The notes: generated by a model not told the origin, from the letters alone. A stretch of DNA of 64,000 nt from Cerasicoccus maritimus (GCA_031296935.1 JAVDPD010000028.1:1-64000), one strand, 5' to 3'. Positions 40,822 to 49,770 are shown, counted from the stretch's first letter. Made by a program: numbers and translations.

Positions 40822-40947
40822 TTAACCTTGGCGCGCCTTGAAACGCGGGTTGGTCTTGTTAATAACGTAGATGCGACCGCGACGGCGAACAACTTGGCAG
40901 TCCGGGTGGCGGTGCTTCAGCGACTTGATGGAAGATACAACTTTCAT
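40822..40947 (-). CDS. rpmJ: 50S ribosomal protein L36, zinc-free form
   Basis: A 41-residue protein read directly on the minus strand: [18 protein letters not shown], then [19 protein letters not shown] and ARQG. It matches the paralogue (YkgO-like) form of L36, beginning [29 protein letters not shown] and ending NPRFKARQG, in which the zinc-binding Cys/His set is incomplete. The start is ATG 40947 and the stop TAA at 40822-40824. It lies 19 bp upstream of rpmE2, and the two clearly form an operon ended by the terminator at 40502-40530. Confidence 0.95.
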   Translation of the reverse strand: MKVVSSIKSLKHRHPDCQVVRRRGRIYVINKTNPRFKARQG

Positions 40948-41015
40948 GATTGCGAAAATTTGGAAAAGGGGAGAAAAAAGCCTTTCCGCAGCAGACTGTC
41001 AATGGCTATTTAGTG

Positions 41016-41025
41016 GAAATGTTAT
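41016..41025. promoter_or_regulatory. Zur-like half-site between divergent ribosomal protein genes
   Basis: GAAATGTTAT equals one perfect half of the widespread Zur operator (GAAATGTTATA-N-TATAACATTTC). The second half (TTCTAAAAAATG) matches poorly. It lies in the 166-bp gap between rpmJ (minus) and rpmB (plus), both zinc-free forms, where Zur control is known in other phyla. Tentative. Confidence 0.3.
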
Positions 41026-41113
41026 TTTTCTAAAAAATGATCTTGCCAAGGTGATGAGCGCGGGGCAAGTTCTTCCGCTTTTTAGCAGACAAATCTCAAC
41101 CACTTAGGCAACC

Positions 41114-41344
41114 ATGTCACGAATTTGTTCAGTAACCGGCAAGCGTCCCGTGAAGGGCCGTCGCATTCACCGTAGCGGTCTTACCAAGAAGAGCGGCGGT
41201 ATTGGCACGCACGTAACCAAGACGGTTAAGCGCACCTTCCGCCCCAACCTGCAGCACATCCGTGTGAAGCTGCCCAGCGGCCAGGTGAAGCGCATGTGGG
41301 TATCCGCCAAGGCAATCAAGGCCGGTAAGGTCGTTAAGGCCTAA
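41114..41344 (+). CDS. rpmB: 50S ribosomal protein L28
   Basis: 76 residues with the L28 signature: ICSVTGKRPVKGRRIHRSG, KRTFRPNLQHIRVKL, MWVSAKAIKAGKVVKA. The zinc-binding CxxC pairs of the C+ form are missing (CSVT, and VSAK in place of VCxxC), so this is the zinc-free form. ATG 41114. It is divergent from rpmJ-rpmE2 with a shared 166-bp promoter region and is followed by a terminator. rpmB usually pairs with rpmG; no L33 gene is seen here. Confidence 0.96.
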   Translation: MSRICSVTGKRPVKGRRIHRSGLTKKSGGIGTHVTKTVKRTFRPNLQHIRVKLPSGQVKRMWVSAKAIKAGKVVKA

Positions 41345-41367
41345 GCCCACCCCTACTTTAGAAACAC

Positions 41368-41398
41368 AAACCGTCTCGCAATGCGTGGCGGTTTTTTT
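41368..41398 (+). terminator. Rho-independent terminator of rpmB
   Basis: AAACCGTC and GGCGGTTT (with one G-U pair) form an 8-bp stem around an 11-nt loop, followed by TTTT, 23 bp after the rpmB stop. Confidence 0.8.
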
Positions 41399-41439
41399 GC
41401 GTCCAAACGCTGGCCTCCCGTAGGCCGACATTTACGTTA

Positions 41440-41600
41440 GAGGGCGTCTAAAAAGTCTGATCGAGTCGGCGAGATGTATTCGAGAGGCAAAATTTCGGCT
41501 TCTGAATCGAGGCGAAACCAGTTTCGTCGAGATGAAGAAATGATATTTTGACCTCGAAGACGCACTCCGGCGAAGACCACTTGAGTTTTTAGACGCCCTC
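41440..41600. mobile_element. MITE-like element with 15-bp terminal inverted repeats
   Basis: GAGGGCGTCTAAAAA at 41440-41454 is repeated exactly in inverted form at 41586-41600, enclosing a 161-bp non-coding element. Both ends are flanked by TTA (41437-41439 and 41601-41603), consistent with a 3-bp target duplication of TNA type, as made by some IS5-family elements. The interior encodes no transposase, so it would be a non-autonomous element mobilised in trans. Family assignment is tentative. Confidence 0.7.
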
Positions 41601-41601
41601 T

Positions 41602-41665
41602 TAGAGATAACATGAAGTTGCCGGGTTGAGCAAGTGCTGGACCCGGCAACTTCATGTTATCTCTA
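41602..41665. repeat. Perfect long hairpin (24-bp arms, 16-nt loop)
   Basis: The 24-nt arm at 41602-41625 (starting TAGAGATAACATGAAG) is exactly inverted at 41642-41665, with a 16-nt loop. It directly abuts the MITE-like element, sharing the flanking TTA. There is no T-run of terminator form. It may be a small palindromic element inserted next to the first, or a strong structural RNA/DNA signal upstream of the cyclase gene. Confidence 0.85.
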
Positions 41666-41723
41666 GTAACGAAATTCATAGATAATCCGTCTTATATACG
41701 TGGGGTTCAGACTTGCCAAAGAA

Positions 41724-42725
41724 ATGGAAAATTCCGAGGGTGGCAGACGGTTTCCACCCATGCCAAGCAAAAGCCTGAATCGACATTACGCGATCCCCTA
41801 TCTGGATTTCACTGATTTCTGGGATATCTGTGGCTATTTACTGCGCGTTCAGCCACAATTCCCCAAGGTGCGCTACAGCATCTATTCCGCAGACGGCCCC
41901 ATCGTCGAAGACGAACAGGACATATCGCTCATTCTCAGAGTCTTGCACGACAAGGCCACTTCGGTTTGCCGGTTTCAGGCCACTCTCTACAACAACAGCA
42001 TGGGCTCCGCAGGGCCTTGCGCCACCCTCGACTACGTAACAGAGGAAGGCGATAGCAAGGCCACTCCCATGGGCCTCACCGTCCAGACCCCCGAGATCTC
42101 CCGCCTCAACACCTTTGAGTTCGAGGGTGTGCTTCTCGAAAAGTACCAACTTGACGCCGACGAAGAGCCAAGGATTGAGTTCGGCATCCCCTGCGAAGTT
42201 CTCACCGCAATTGTCGACCTGCGCGGCTTCTCAGCTTTCTGCGAGCAGCCTCAAATCGAGAGCCCCTACACCTGCGGGCTGATGTATGCCTTTTATCAGA
42301 GCGTTGAAAAACGCTTTAATAAATACCGTCCTGACCTCATCAAATACTTAGGAGACGGTGTCCTCGTTCTTTGGGAAACCACTTACGAAGACCGCCCGGC
42401 CGCCCTAGATGTAGCACTGACCGGTCTGCGCGAACTACAGGACCAGTGGGACATCGTTCGACGCGCGCCTCAGTTCAGCCACGGCGCTCCCCAGGAAGTC
42501 GCCTCAGGCCTTTCCTTTGGTCTGGCCAGCCAGATTCCTGGGGCTGAAGACTATATTGGCCGACCGATCAATGTCGCCAGCCGCCTATGCAGTGTCTGTG
42601 CTGGCTCAGAAATCATGATCGACAAGTCCGTGCCAGGAATCGACCCAAGCGTCCCCAAAGACGACATTTCGGTTCACATAAAGTCCTTTGGTCGCTACCA
42701 AGTTTGGCGCGTCAAAACACGCTAG
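41724..42725 (+). CDS. Class III adenylate/guanylate cyclase-domain protein
   Basis: 333 residues from ATG 41724 (a GTG at 41700 and an ATG at 41760 are alternatives). The N-terminal ~150 residues have no recognised domain. The C-terminal catalytic domain has AIVDLRGFSAF (first metal Asp), IKYLGDGVLVLW (Lys plus second metal Asp) and EDYIGRPINVASRL (adenine-contact Asp, transition-state Asn and Arg). All catalytic residues are therefore present and it should make cAMP or possibly cGMP. No membrane segment is seen, so it is soluble. It is preceded by two inverted-repeat elements and followed at 309 bp by a histidine kinase gene; with the receiver protein at 39278 these may form one signalling pathway. 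Confidence 0.88.
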   Translation: MENSEGGRRFPPMPSKSLNRHYAIPYLDFTDFWDICGYLLRVQPQFPKVRYSIYSADGPIVEDEQDISLILRVLHDKATSVCRFQATLYNNSMGSAGPCATLDYVTEEGDSKATPMGLTVQTPEISRLNTFEFEGVLLEKYQLDADEEPRIEFGIPCEVLTAIVDLRGFSAFCEQPQIESPYTCGLMYAFYQSVEKRFNKYRPDLIKYLGDGVLVLWETTYEDRPAALDVALTGLRELQDQWDIVRRAPQFSHGAPQEVASGLSFGLASQIPGAEDYIGRPINVASRLCSVCAGSEIMIDKSVPGIDPSVPKDDISVHIKSFGRYQVWRVKTR

Positions 42726-43034
42726 GCAACATGCCGTTACATCCGTAGATTTGCCCAATGGGCAAATGACGGAGAGGCAGGAGCCGAATCATAGGGCCCC
42801 TACTTTACACACCTACACACGTTCGCATTTTCAAATTTCCCGTCCCACTAATACAACATAAGGTGACTTGGGTAATTTATAAAATTCTTTTGAAATATGT
42901 AAAATACAGCATTCGACGTCGCGTTGTAGGGCAGAAAGGACAAAGCTTTCACTCGCAATCTGAGGATTTAAGCAATAGGCTTCTAACTCCGTTAATATCA
43001 GGGTGTGAACTACTTACTGTCAAAGACAACCACG
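42726..43034. other. Intergenic stretch with 19-bp palindrome
   Basis: No gene is seen between the cyclase and the histidine kinase. A palindrome ATTTGCCC-AAT-GGGCAAAT lies at 42749-42767, 25 bp after the cyclase stop. It matches 15 of 19 positions of the palindrome at 2091-2109, including the central CAATG, and may be a single copy of the same repeat family. Confidence 0.6.
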
Positions 43035-44006
43035 ATGCGCATCTTGCTCATTGAAGAAGATCAGGATTTGGGCCAAACACTTATCCAGGCCTTGGAAGAA
43101 CTGGAATGCGTGGTTGATTGGCAGACAGAGACGTCCCCTGAAAATTCCACTTACGATGCCGTAATTGAACAGCGCGAACTGCATTGCGCCAGCGATGAAA
43201 CCCTCAGCCCACAAGGACAAATCGCCGCCAGCGTAGTCAACAGCTTGGCCAAAGCTTGGGAGCAAATTGACAACGCACACCGCGCTAAACGACGCGCACT
43301 GCAACAAGCACGTAACTATAGTCGCCTAGCCGCCAATTTAAGCCACGAACTCAAAACGCCTATTGCCGCGATTTTGACTACCGCACAGACCATGCTGCGC
43401 TGCGAGCGCACCAGCGATAAATACAAACAGGCCCTGCGTCTGTGCGAGCGAAACTCCCGCAGCATGAGCCAGTTGATCCGCCGCATGCTGGATCTCTCCA
43501 AAGCCGGCTCTGATGCTTGGGAACCCAAATTCCAATCCACGGATCCACGCACTTTGCTCGCCACCTCGATCGACCTGCATACGCCAATTGCCGACGACGA
43601 CGGTGTGGTCATGCTCATGGTCTGTCGCGAAGACCAGCTCATCGAAACCGATGCAGACTTATTGCTCATCATGATCAATAATTTGCTGGGAAACGCCATT
43701 CGCTACACGCCACGTGGCAAGACCGTCATCATCCGCTACATCCCGGAGTCCACCGAACGCGGCGCCACGATCTCCGTCATTGACGAAGGTCCGGGCATTC
43801 GGCCTGAAGTCCGCCCACATATTTTCGATGCCTTCTACCAGGACGAAGCAGTCCAGAGCTATAAGGTGCGCCACAACTCAAACTACGGCCTAGGCCTCGC
43901 ACTTACCGCCGAACTTGCAGAACGTTTGCAGATCCGTATAGCTGTTGATTCCTCCCCCGGCAAAGGCGCAGCCTTTCATCTGACATTGCCGAAAAAGGAT
44001 GCGTGA
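43035..44006 (+). CDS. Histidine kinase with truncated, inactive receiver at N-terminus
   Basis: 323 residues. Residues 1-45 look like the first half of a receiver (MRILLIEEDQDLGQTLIQALEEL ... YDAVIEQREL), but the phosphoacceptor position is Gln and the rest of the domain is missing. A helical linker leads to HisKA with the H-box LSHELKTPIAA, then an intact ATPase: N-box INNLLGNAIRYTP, G1 DEGPGI, F-box and G2 YGLGLALTAELA. No membrane helix or sensor domain is seen, so it is cytoplasmic. ATG 43035 is preferred over a GTG at 43005. It is probably the kinase for the receiver protein at 39278; the two complement each other's lost parts. No partner regulator with a DNA-binding domain is adjacent. 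Confidence 0.85.
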   Translation: MRILLIEEDQDLGQTLIQALEELECVVDWQTETSPENSTYDAVIEQRELHCASDETLSPQGQIAASVVNSLAKAWEQIDNAHRAKRRALQQARNYSRLAANLSHELKTPIAAILTTAQTMLRCERTSDKYKQALRLCERNSRSMSQLIRRMLDLSKAGSDAWEPKFQSTDPRTLLATSIDLHTPIADDDGVVMLMVCREDQLIETDADLLLIMINNLLGNAIRYTPRGKTVIIRYIPESTERGATISVIDEGPGIRPEVRPHIFDAFYQDEAVQSYKVRHNSNYGLGLALTAELAERLQIRIAVDSSPGKGAAFHLTLPKKDA

Positions 44007-44190
44007 GAGCGCCGTTGCAGACTGCGAGGACTCTTCGATTACAGGCTTCCCAGTTCACGTGGTAACGGCTTTGTAAAAGCCCTGGCCAAAGACGTGGCGG
44101 AAATGACGGGCATTGACCTACAGGTCTTTATACGACAAAAACAGGGATTAACTTTCATTCGACCGGCGAATGAACAACTTCTGATTTCGC

Positions 44191-47100
44191 ATGAGAAAGT
44201 CCCCACTTTTCATTGCAGCGGCAATTGCGTTGCTTCTGTTCTACGCAATAACGACTCGCCAACCAAAGCCGCAAGCTTCGCCAGTTGAATCCGTCGTCAA
44301 CGAAGCACCCGACCTCGCCGAGGCAACGCCCCACACTCACTTGACGAAGGCCGCGCCGCCGCATGCAGCCAGCGTTACGAGCTTTGAGGGGTGGCTGGCG
44401 ACCGAGCCGCTGTCCGTAACCGATAACACCTTAGCCGTCGCACAAGAGCGCAGGGAGCGCATGCGCTGGCTCATGCAAAACGATCCAGAGCAAGCCCTGG
44501 TGGAATCCGTCAGCTGGGCGGAATACCAGAAATTGCCGGACGCAATCCGCCCTTACGTTGAGCAACCATTTTCCGAAGTGGCCACTCTGCGCGCACTGCC
44601 TGTGTGCGATCTGGACCACGACCATGCAACGCACCACGAGGGACCACACGTCGCCTTCGTACTGGAGATCGGGCGCGAGAGCTTTCAGGCCGGCGTTTAT
44701 GGCCGCCGCCTCGAACTCGACACCAAGGAGGGGCTATCGCTGCAAGGCATTGTGCTCGATGATCTCGCTGCGATTCGCGAAACCGTCCTGCAACCGCTCG
44801 ACTCGGAAGACACCAAAGCGCTTGCCGGGCTGCCCTTACTCAATCCCGATACGCAGCGCGGCTTTTACACGGGACAGCCTTTGGGTGCCGATACCGTCGT
44901 TGCGTTAGCCGGTCGCCGCAAAGCTGCTTTCGTCAACGAACAAGCGCTAGCGGAGTTTAACGACAAGCTCGCGCAGCTCGACCAATACCCCGGCCCTTAC
45001 AGCCACGCAGAGCTCGCCTTTGCGCTGCCCTACGCCGCCGATGGTGACGGCTCATTTGACTTCAGCTCCTTGGAGCAAATCGTCATCGAACAAGCCAGTA
45101 CGTGGACCGAAACCGAGAAGAGAGTATTTTTCATCCGCATCGATTTCTCCGATCTGCCTGGAGAATCCATAAGCCAGGCCTTGCTTCAGGAGCGACTGAC
45201 CAACGATGTCTCCCCATCGATCTACGACATGTCTCTGGGCAAAACATTCATCACAGCGGACGTCAGTTCCATGGTGGTGCGTATGCCCAACCCAACCACG
45301 ACTTACCTGCCCCTTGACAACACCCCCCTCTACAACGATGCGATCGACGCGTTCAATGCCTTGGGCACGGGCATCAACCTGGGCGAGTATGACATAATTG
45401 GCGTGCACTTCGCCTCAATCGGCATTTCCAGTGGCGGCCAGGTTTATGCTGGCCTGGCTGGCGGTAGCCGTCAATGGCTGCAAGGCACCTCCAGCGCAAA
45501 AACCATCGTGCACGAATTCGGCCACAACTATGGTTTGGCGCACGCGAATTTTTGGTACACTACGGATGGTACCGTTCTGGGCGACGGCAGCTCCATCGAA
45601 TACGGAGACAATTCCGACATAATGGGCAGCGGTTCTTACCCCTATGGATTTTTCCACGGTCAAGCTCGCGACAAGCTCAATTGGTTTGAAGACGGAGTTC
45701 ATTGGACAGACGCCACCATAAACGGCGCTGGCGATTACCGAATTTACCAGTTGGACGACGCCGAGACAAGCCAACCAGTACGCAGCGTGCGCATAACCCG
45801 AGATGGTGGGACGGGCGAGTATTTCTGGATCGGCTATCGCGCCAATCTGGACCGCGAATACTATGACAACGGCGCATACCTGGTCTGGCAACAGGCGGGC
45901 ACAACCTCTGGCTTGCTGATGGACGCCAATCCCGGCACTGGAGACTCCGCAAGCACGGACCGAACCGACGCCCCTCTGCTTGTCGGCAAAACCTTTTCCG
46001 ACGCAACCTCGGATACCCACATCACCCCCATTGCTCTGGGCGGAACCAGCCCGGATGCCTGGATCGACGTGCACATAGAATTTGGCCCCTTCCCAGGTAA
46101 CAGCAGCCCCACCGCCAGCATCAATGGCGCAACCACATTAGCCGCGCGCACCAGTGAAACCTACACTGCTTCGACCAGCGACGCCAATGGCGACACGCTC
46201 GCCTACTTCTGGGACACTGGGGATGACGCGTTGCATGGCAACGTGAACAGCGTCGAGCAGATCTTCAACGTCGGCGGTAGCTACGATATCGAGGTCACTG
46301 TCAGTGACCGCAAAGGCGGCGTGACCACGGTAATGAAGTCCGTGACGGTCACTGATCCGCTGGACAACTGGGTGCCTGGCACAATCACCGCTGAGCGCGA
46401 CATTGACGACATTGACTTTTTAAATGGCCGCTTCATCGCAGCGGGTGACGACTACATCTACACCAGCTTCGACGGCGTAACGTGGTCGGAGCAATACATC
46501 TCTATCAACTTCAATGATGGCGGCACCGCCTATGGCAACGGCGTTTACGTTATCGCGGGCTATGACTACCGCAACGGCGCTTTTCGCGGTGTTCTCTATA
46601 CCTCCCCAAACGGCTTCAACTGGACTGACCGCACGACGGAGGAAACGGAAGAATTTCGTGACATCGCCTTTGGCAGCGGCCGCTTTGTCGCAATCGGCAA
46701 TGCAGGGCTCGTCCAGTATTCTGAGGATGGAACCAGCTGGACAAACGTCATCTTCACCAGTGATGACCTGAAGCAAATTGCCTTTGGTGACGGGGCTTTC
46801 ATTGCCGTGTCTGACAACGGAGTCTGGCGCTCGGAAGATGGCGTCAGTTGGACAAACTACTGGAGCGCGACTGGCCTGGATTCCTGGCGCAGCGTGCGCG
46901 ACGTGTTTTTCCATGATGGCAAATTCTATATCGGCGGCTGGTATGCGGGTATCCACTATTCAACTGACGGCGGAATCACCTGGGCAGAGGCGAAGCTGCC
47001 TGAGGGCAGTTTCACCTCCAGTGACTTCGCCGCCCATGAGGGCACAGTGATGGCATTAGCCTACGATCAGTCCACAAGCACCTCCGTCAATTTGGTTTCG

Positions 47101-48774
47101 GCAGATGGTGCGACCTGGAGCGTAAGCAGCGCGGCACCAGGGGGCGGCGACAGCGTAACGTTCGGCAATGGCTATTTCATAACGGTCTATGGCGAAGACG
47201 GCGCCAAGGACCAGTCCGACAATGTCATTACGGGCAACACCGCGCCAACGGCTTCCATCGTAGGTCCAAGTGCGGGCAATGCGCGCGAATACCTGACCTT
47301 CACCGCAACCGTCAATGACGCTGACGGAGACGAATTGATTTACCATTGGGAACTGGGAGATGGCTCACGCATCGATGGTTCCTCGGTTACCCACCGATAC
47401 GCCAGTGGCGGGCAGTATGACATAACACTCACTGTCACCGACTCCCAAGGCGGCGTCACGACAGACACACAGCAATTGACAATCACCGACCCAATCAATA
47501 ACTGGACACTGCGCAACTCCGCCAGCGGTGAATCACTCTATGATATCTGTTTCGGCAATGGACGGCTGGTCACTGCCGGTAAAAACAACAACACAGCCTA
47601 CGGCATCTACCGCTACTCGGATGATGGCAGCACTTGGAATGGCGGCAACTTCGGCATAAATGTTAAGATAGAAGCAGTCATTTGGGATGGCTCGCAGTTT
47701 GTCGCCGTTGGTGAAGACTACGATTTCGACATATCCCAATTTGTTGGCGTCATCTATACTTCCCCCGACGGCGTCTCCTGGACCAGACGCTACAAACAAG
47801 GCGGCCTCCTCAATGATGTTGCAACCAACGGCAGCTTACTGATCGCAGTGGGCACTAGCGGCACGATCGTCAAATCCTCCGATGGCGTTACGTGGCTTGA
47901 CGACTCACTAGCCATTAGCAACACGCTAGACGGCATCGATTACAGTGGGAGCACATTCGTCATTGCTGGCAATATCAACGGGGCGTCCCCTATCATATTA
48001 ACGTCCATCGATGGCTCCAATTGGGCTGACACAACCAGTGGATTCTCCTCCCTCCAAGGCCCTTACAAACTACAGTTTTGCCATGATCGCTTCCTTAGCA
48101 GTGGGTATTACACAAGACTCCGACACTCAACCGACGAAGGAGTTACCTTCTCAAGCAATCGGGTTAACTACGAAAGGATCGAAGGCTTTGCCCACGGTAA
48201 TGACGTTTTCCTGGCCACCGGCGTTGATCAATCAAACAGCAACGCCCCCATTTCCCTGACCTCGCTGGATGGCGAAAACTGGAGCGAAATCACAACGCCC
48301 GCAGTCTCCTACATTAACGCAGCAGTTTTTTATAACAACACCTTCGTCATGGTTGGCAGCAACGGCGAAATCTGGCAGACGGACGCCTTCTCCGGCCTGT
48401 CCAACGACCCTTGGATCGACTGGCAGCTCACGTATTTTCCATCCGTGGTGGAAAAGGCACTGCCCCACGCCGACTCCGAAAACGACGGTCTGCCTAACCT
48501 CTATGAATACTACGCTGGCGGCAATCCGCTGAAGCCGGATACCGGCTTGGCACCGCTGATGTCCTGGAACGACGGCTTCGTCTTAACCCTGCCACACAAT
48601 GTGAGCGCCACCGACGTGGACCTGGCGATCTTCAAGTCGACCAATCTCGTAGACTGGTTCCCCGCCAGCTACACGGACGTCTCGGTGACACAGGGTGAAG
48701 TCATACTTGATGTGTCCGACATGCCGTCCGGCGGCGACCCGCTCTTTCTCCAAATTGAGTTCACGCAGAATTAG
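44191..48774 (+). CDS. Secreted metzincin-type metalloprotease with PKD and propeller-like domains
   Basis: 1527 residues. The N-terminal hydrophobic segment (PLFIAAAIALLLFYAI) is a signal peptide or anchor. Prodomain to about 290. The protease domain has HEFGHNYGLAH at 441-451 (zinc ligands H441, H445, H451; catalytic E442), a metzincin HExxHxxGxxH, and Met-turn SDIMGSG (Met478), closest in style to gametolysin-like M11/M12 proteases. Then follow PKD 1 (~635-720), beta-propeller repeats (YTSPNGFNWTDR, YSEDGTSWTN, RSEDGVSWTN), PKD 2 (~1016-1100), a second propeller (YTSPDGVSWTRR) and a C-terminal LPNLYEYYAGGNPL domain shared with the giant protein at 18150. The PKD-propeller unit is duplicated. 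It probably degrades extracellular proteins. Confidence 0.85.
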   Translation: MRKSPLFIAAAIALLLFYAITTRQPKPQASPVESVVNEAPDLAEATPHTHLTKAAPPHAASVTSFEGWLATEPLSVTDNTLAVAQERRERMRWLMQNDPEQALVESVSWAEYQKLPDAIRPYVEQPFSEVATLRALPVCDLDHDHATHHEGPHVAFVLEIGRESFQAGVYGRRLELDTKEGLSLQGIVLDDLAAIRETVLQPLDSEDTKALAGLPLLNPDTQRGFYTGQPLGADTVVALAGRRKAAFVNEQALAEFNDKLAQLDQYPGPYSHAELAFALPYAADGDGSFDFSSLEQIVIEQASTWTETEKRVFFIRIDFSDLPGESISQALLQERLTNDVSPSIYDMSLGKTFITADVSSMVVRMPNPTTTYLPLDNTPLYNDAIDAFNALGTGINLGEYDIIGVHFASIGISSGGQVYAGLAGGSRQWLQGTSSAKTIVHEFGHNYGLAHANFWYTTDGTVLGDGSSIEYGDNSDIMGSGSYPYGFFHGQARDKLNWFEDGVHWTDATINGAGDYRIYQLDDAETSQPVRSVRITRDGGTGEYFWIGYRANLDREYYDNGAYLVWQQAGTTSGLLMDANPGTGDSASTDRTDAPLLVGKTFSDATSDTHITPIALGGTSPDAWIDVHIEFGPFPGNSSPTASINGATTLAARTSETYTASTSDANGDTLAYFWDTGDDALHGNVNSVEQIFNVGGSYDIEVTVSDRKGGVTTVMKSVTVTDPLDNWVPGTITAERDIDDIDFLNGRFIAAGDDYIYTSFDGVTWSEQYISINFNDGGTAYGNGVYVIAGYDYRNGAFRGVLYTSPNGFNWTDRTTEETEEFRDIAFGSGRFVAIGNAGLVQYSEDGTSWTNVIFTSDDLKQIAFGDGAFIAVSDNGVWRSEDGVSWTNYWSATGLDSWRSVRDVFFHDGKFYIGGWYAGIHYSTDGGITWAEAKLPEGSFTSSDFAAHEGTVMALAYDQSTSTSVNLVSADGATWSVSSAAPGGGDSVTFGNGYFITVYGEDGAKDQSDNVITGNTAPTASIVGPSAGNAREYLTFTATVNDADGDELIYHWELGDGSRIDGSSVTHRYASGGQYDITLTVTDSQGGVTTDTQQLTITDPINNWTLRNSASGESLYDICFGNGRLVTAGKNNNTAYGIYRYSDDGSTWNGGNFGINVKIEAVIWDGSQFVAVGEDYDFDISQFVGVIYTSPDGVSWTRRYKQGGLLNDVATNGSLLIAVGTSGTIVKSSDGVTWLDDSLAISNTLDGIDYSGSTFVIAGNINGASPIILTSIDGSNWADTTSGFSSLQGPYKLQFCHDRFLSSGYYTRLRHSTDEGVTFSSNRVNYERIEGFAHGNDVFLATGVDQSNSNAPISLTSLDGENWSEITTPAVSYINAAVFYNNTFVMVGSNGEIWQTDAFSGLSNDPWIDWQLTYFPSVVEKALPHADSENDGLPNLYEYYAGGNPLKPDTGLAPLMSWNDGFVLTLPHNVSATDVDLAIFKSTNLVDWFPASYTDVSVTQGEVILDVSDMPSGGDPLFLQIEFTQN

Positions 48775-48792
48775 CGGCTGGTGCCATCAAGT

Positions 48793-49770
48793 TTAAGCAA
48801 CGCTTGGCATGTGCCACTCGCCACGCAGGGATACCATCTGTGGCGTTTCAGGCGTCCCATAATCGCGACGTAAAAGCAAGTGGTGCAGCAAGCGCGCGCC
48901 TTCCATCCCGATGACTTGCGGGTTCGATACGAGGCGTGGCTGCGGGCTATCGGCTTCGCCGTAATCGTTGAGCAAATAAAAACGCTGCGCGGCACCCCGC
49001 CACTGTGCGATGTATTGCTGGTGATTCGACACGATGCCATCCAACTGCTGCCGTCTCGCCCACTCACGGAACATCTTTGGCTCGCGGCAAGTCCCCTGAT
49101 ACACATAGGCCTTGCGCCCCAGTAACGCCGCAGTGTAGCCACCCAACCAACGATGCCCGGTGCGCGCTTCCAACTCGGCATCCACGGCAAAACCGATGCG
49201 CTGTGCGCCACTGGCCAACAAACTTTGCACCGCAGAGTAAGTCGCGTAAAAATAGTCCGACGCCACGGCATGCATCAGCGGGCGGTGGCATAAGGCGCCG
49301 AGCGAAACCGCCGCGTAGTTTTCCATACTCCAACCCAAGAAACTACGCTCGGCGTCCGATGGCCCCAGCAGCAAACCGCGCACGCCACGGTGAAACAGCT
49401 GTCGGTCGAGCTGCCGTTGTTTCACATTGGACTCTGGCATGAATTTCCTTTCGACCAAGTAGCCATGCCGCCGTGCTTCTTCCTCCACGCCGGCTAAGAC
49501 TTGCTGGCTAAACTCCGTACCATCGCAGTCCAGGAAAACCAGCACGCTGCCATCTCCCTTCGACTGCCCCTGAGCACGATAACTCGCGAGTGCTGACATC
49601 GTTGGGTCCGGCCGGTAACCTAAGCTTTCGATCGCGGCATTGACTCGACGCGCCGTCTCGCGGCTCACGTTTTTTACCCCACGCACCACCCGCGACGCCG
49701 TCATGTGACTCACACCCGCAGCGGCGGCAACGTCTTTCAAAGTCGGGCGTTTGGCGGGTTCACTGGGCAC
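48793..49770 (-). CDS. LacI-family transcriptional regulator
   Basis: 325 residues. The helix-turn-helix is RPTLKDVAAAAGVSHMTASR, then VVRGVKNVSRETARRV and the hinge ESLGYRPDPTMSALA. The periplasmic-binding-protein-like sensor begins SVLVFLDCDGTEFSQQVLAGVEEEARRHGY. Such proteins bind a sugar or nucleoside effector and repress nearby genes. The GTG at 49770 is chosen because family members begin about five to ten residues before TLKDVA and because the operator-like palindrome lies immediately upstream; longer frames to 49812 (ATG) or 49977 would run through it into the divergent gene. It probably controls the divergent gene at 49835 and itself. The sensor domain suggests a carbohydrate ligand, in line with the DUF1080 gene nearby. 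Confidence 0.88.
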   Translation of the reverse strand: MPSEPAKRPTLKDVAAAAGVSHMTASRVVRGVKNVSRETARRVNAAIESLGYRPDPTMSALASYRAQGQSKGDGSVLVFLDCDGTEFSQQVLAGVEEEARRHGYLVERKFMPESNVKQRQLDRQLFHRGVRGLLLGPSDAERSFLGWSMENYAAVSLGALCHRPLMHAVASDYFYATYSAVQSLLASGAQRIGFAVDAELEARTGHRWLGGYTAALLGRKAYVYQGTCREPKMFREWARRQQLDGIVSNHQQYIAQWRGAAQRFYLLNDYGEADSPQPRLVSNPQVIGMEGARLLHHLLLRRDYGTPETPQMVSLRGEWHMPSVA

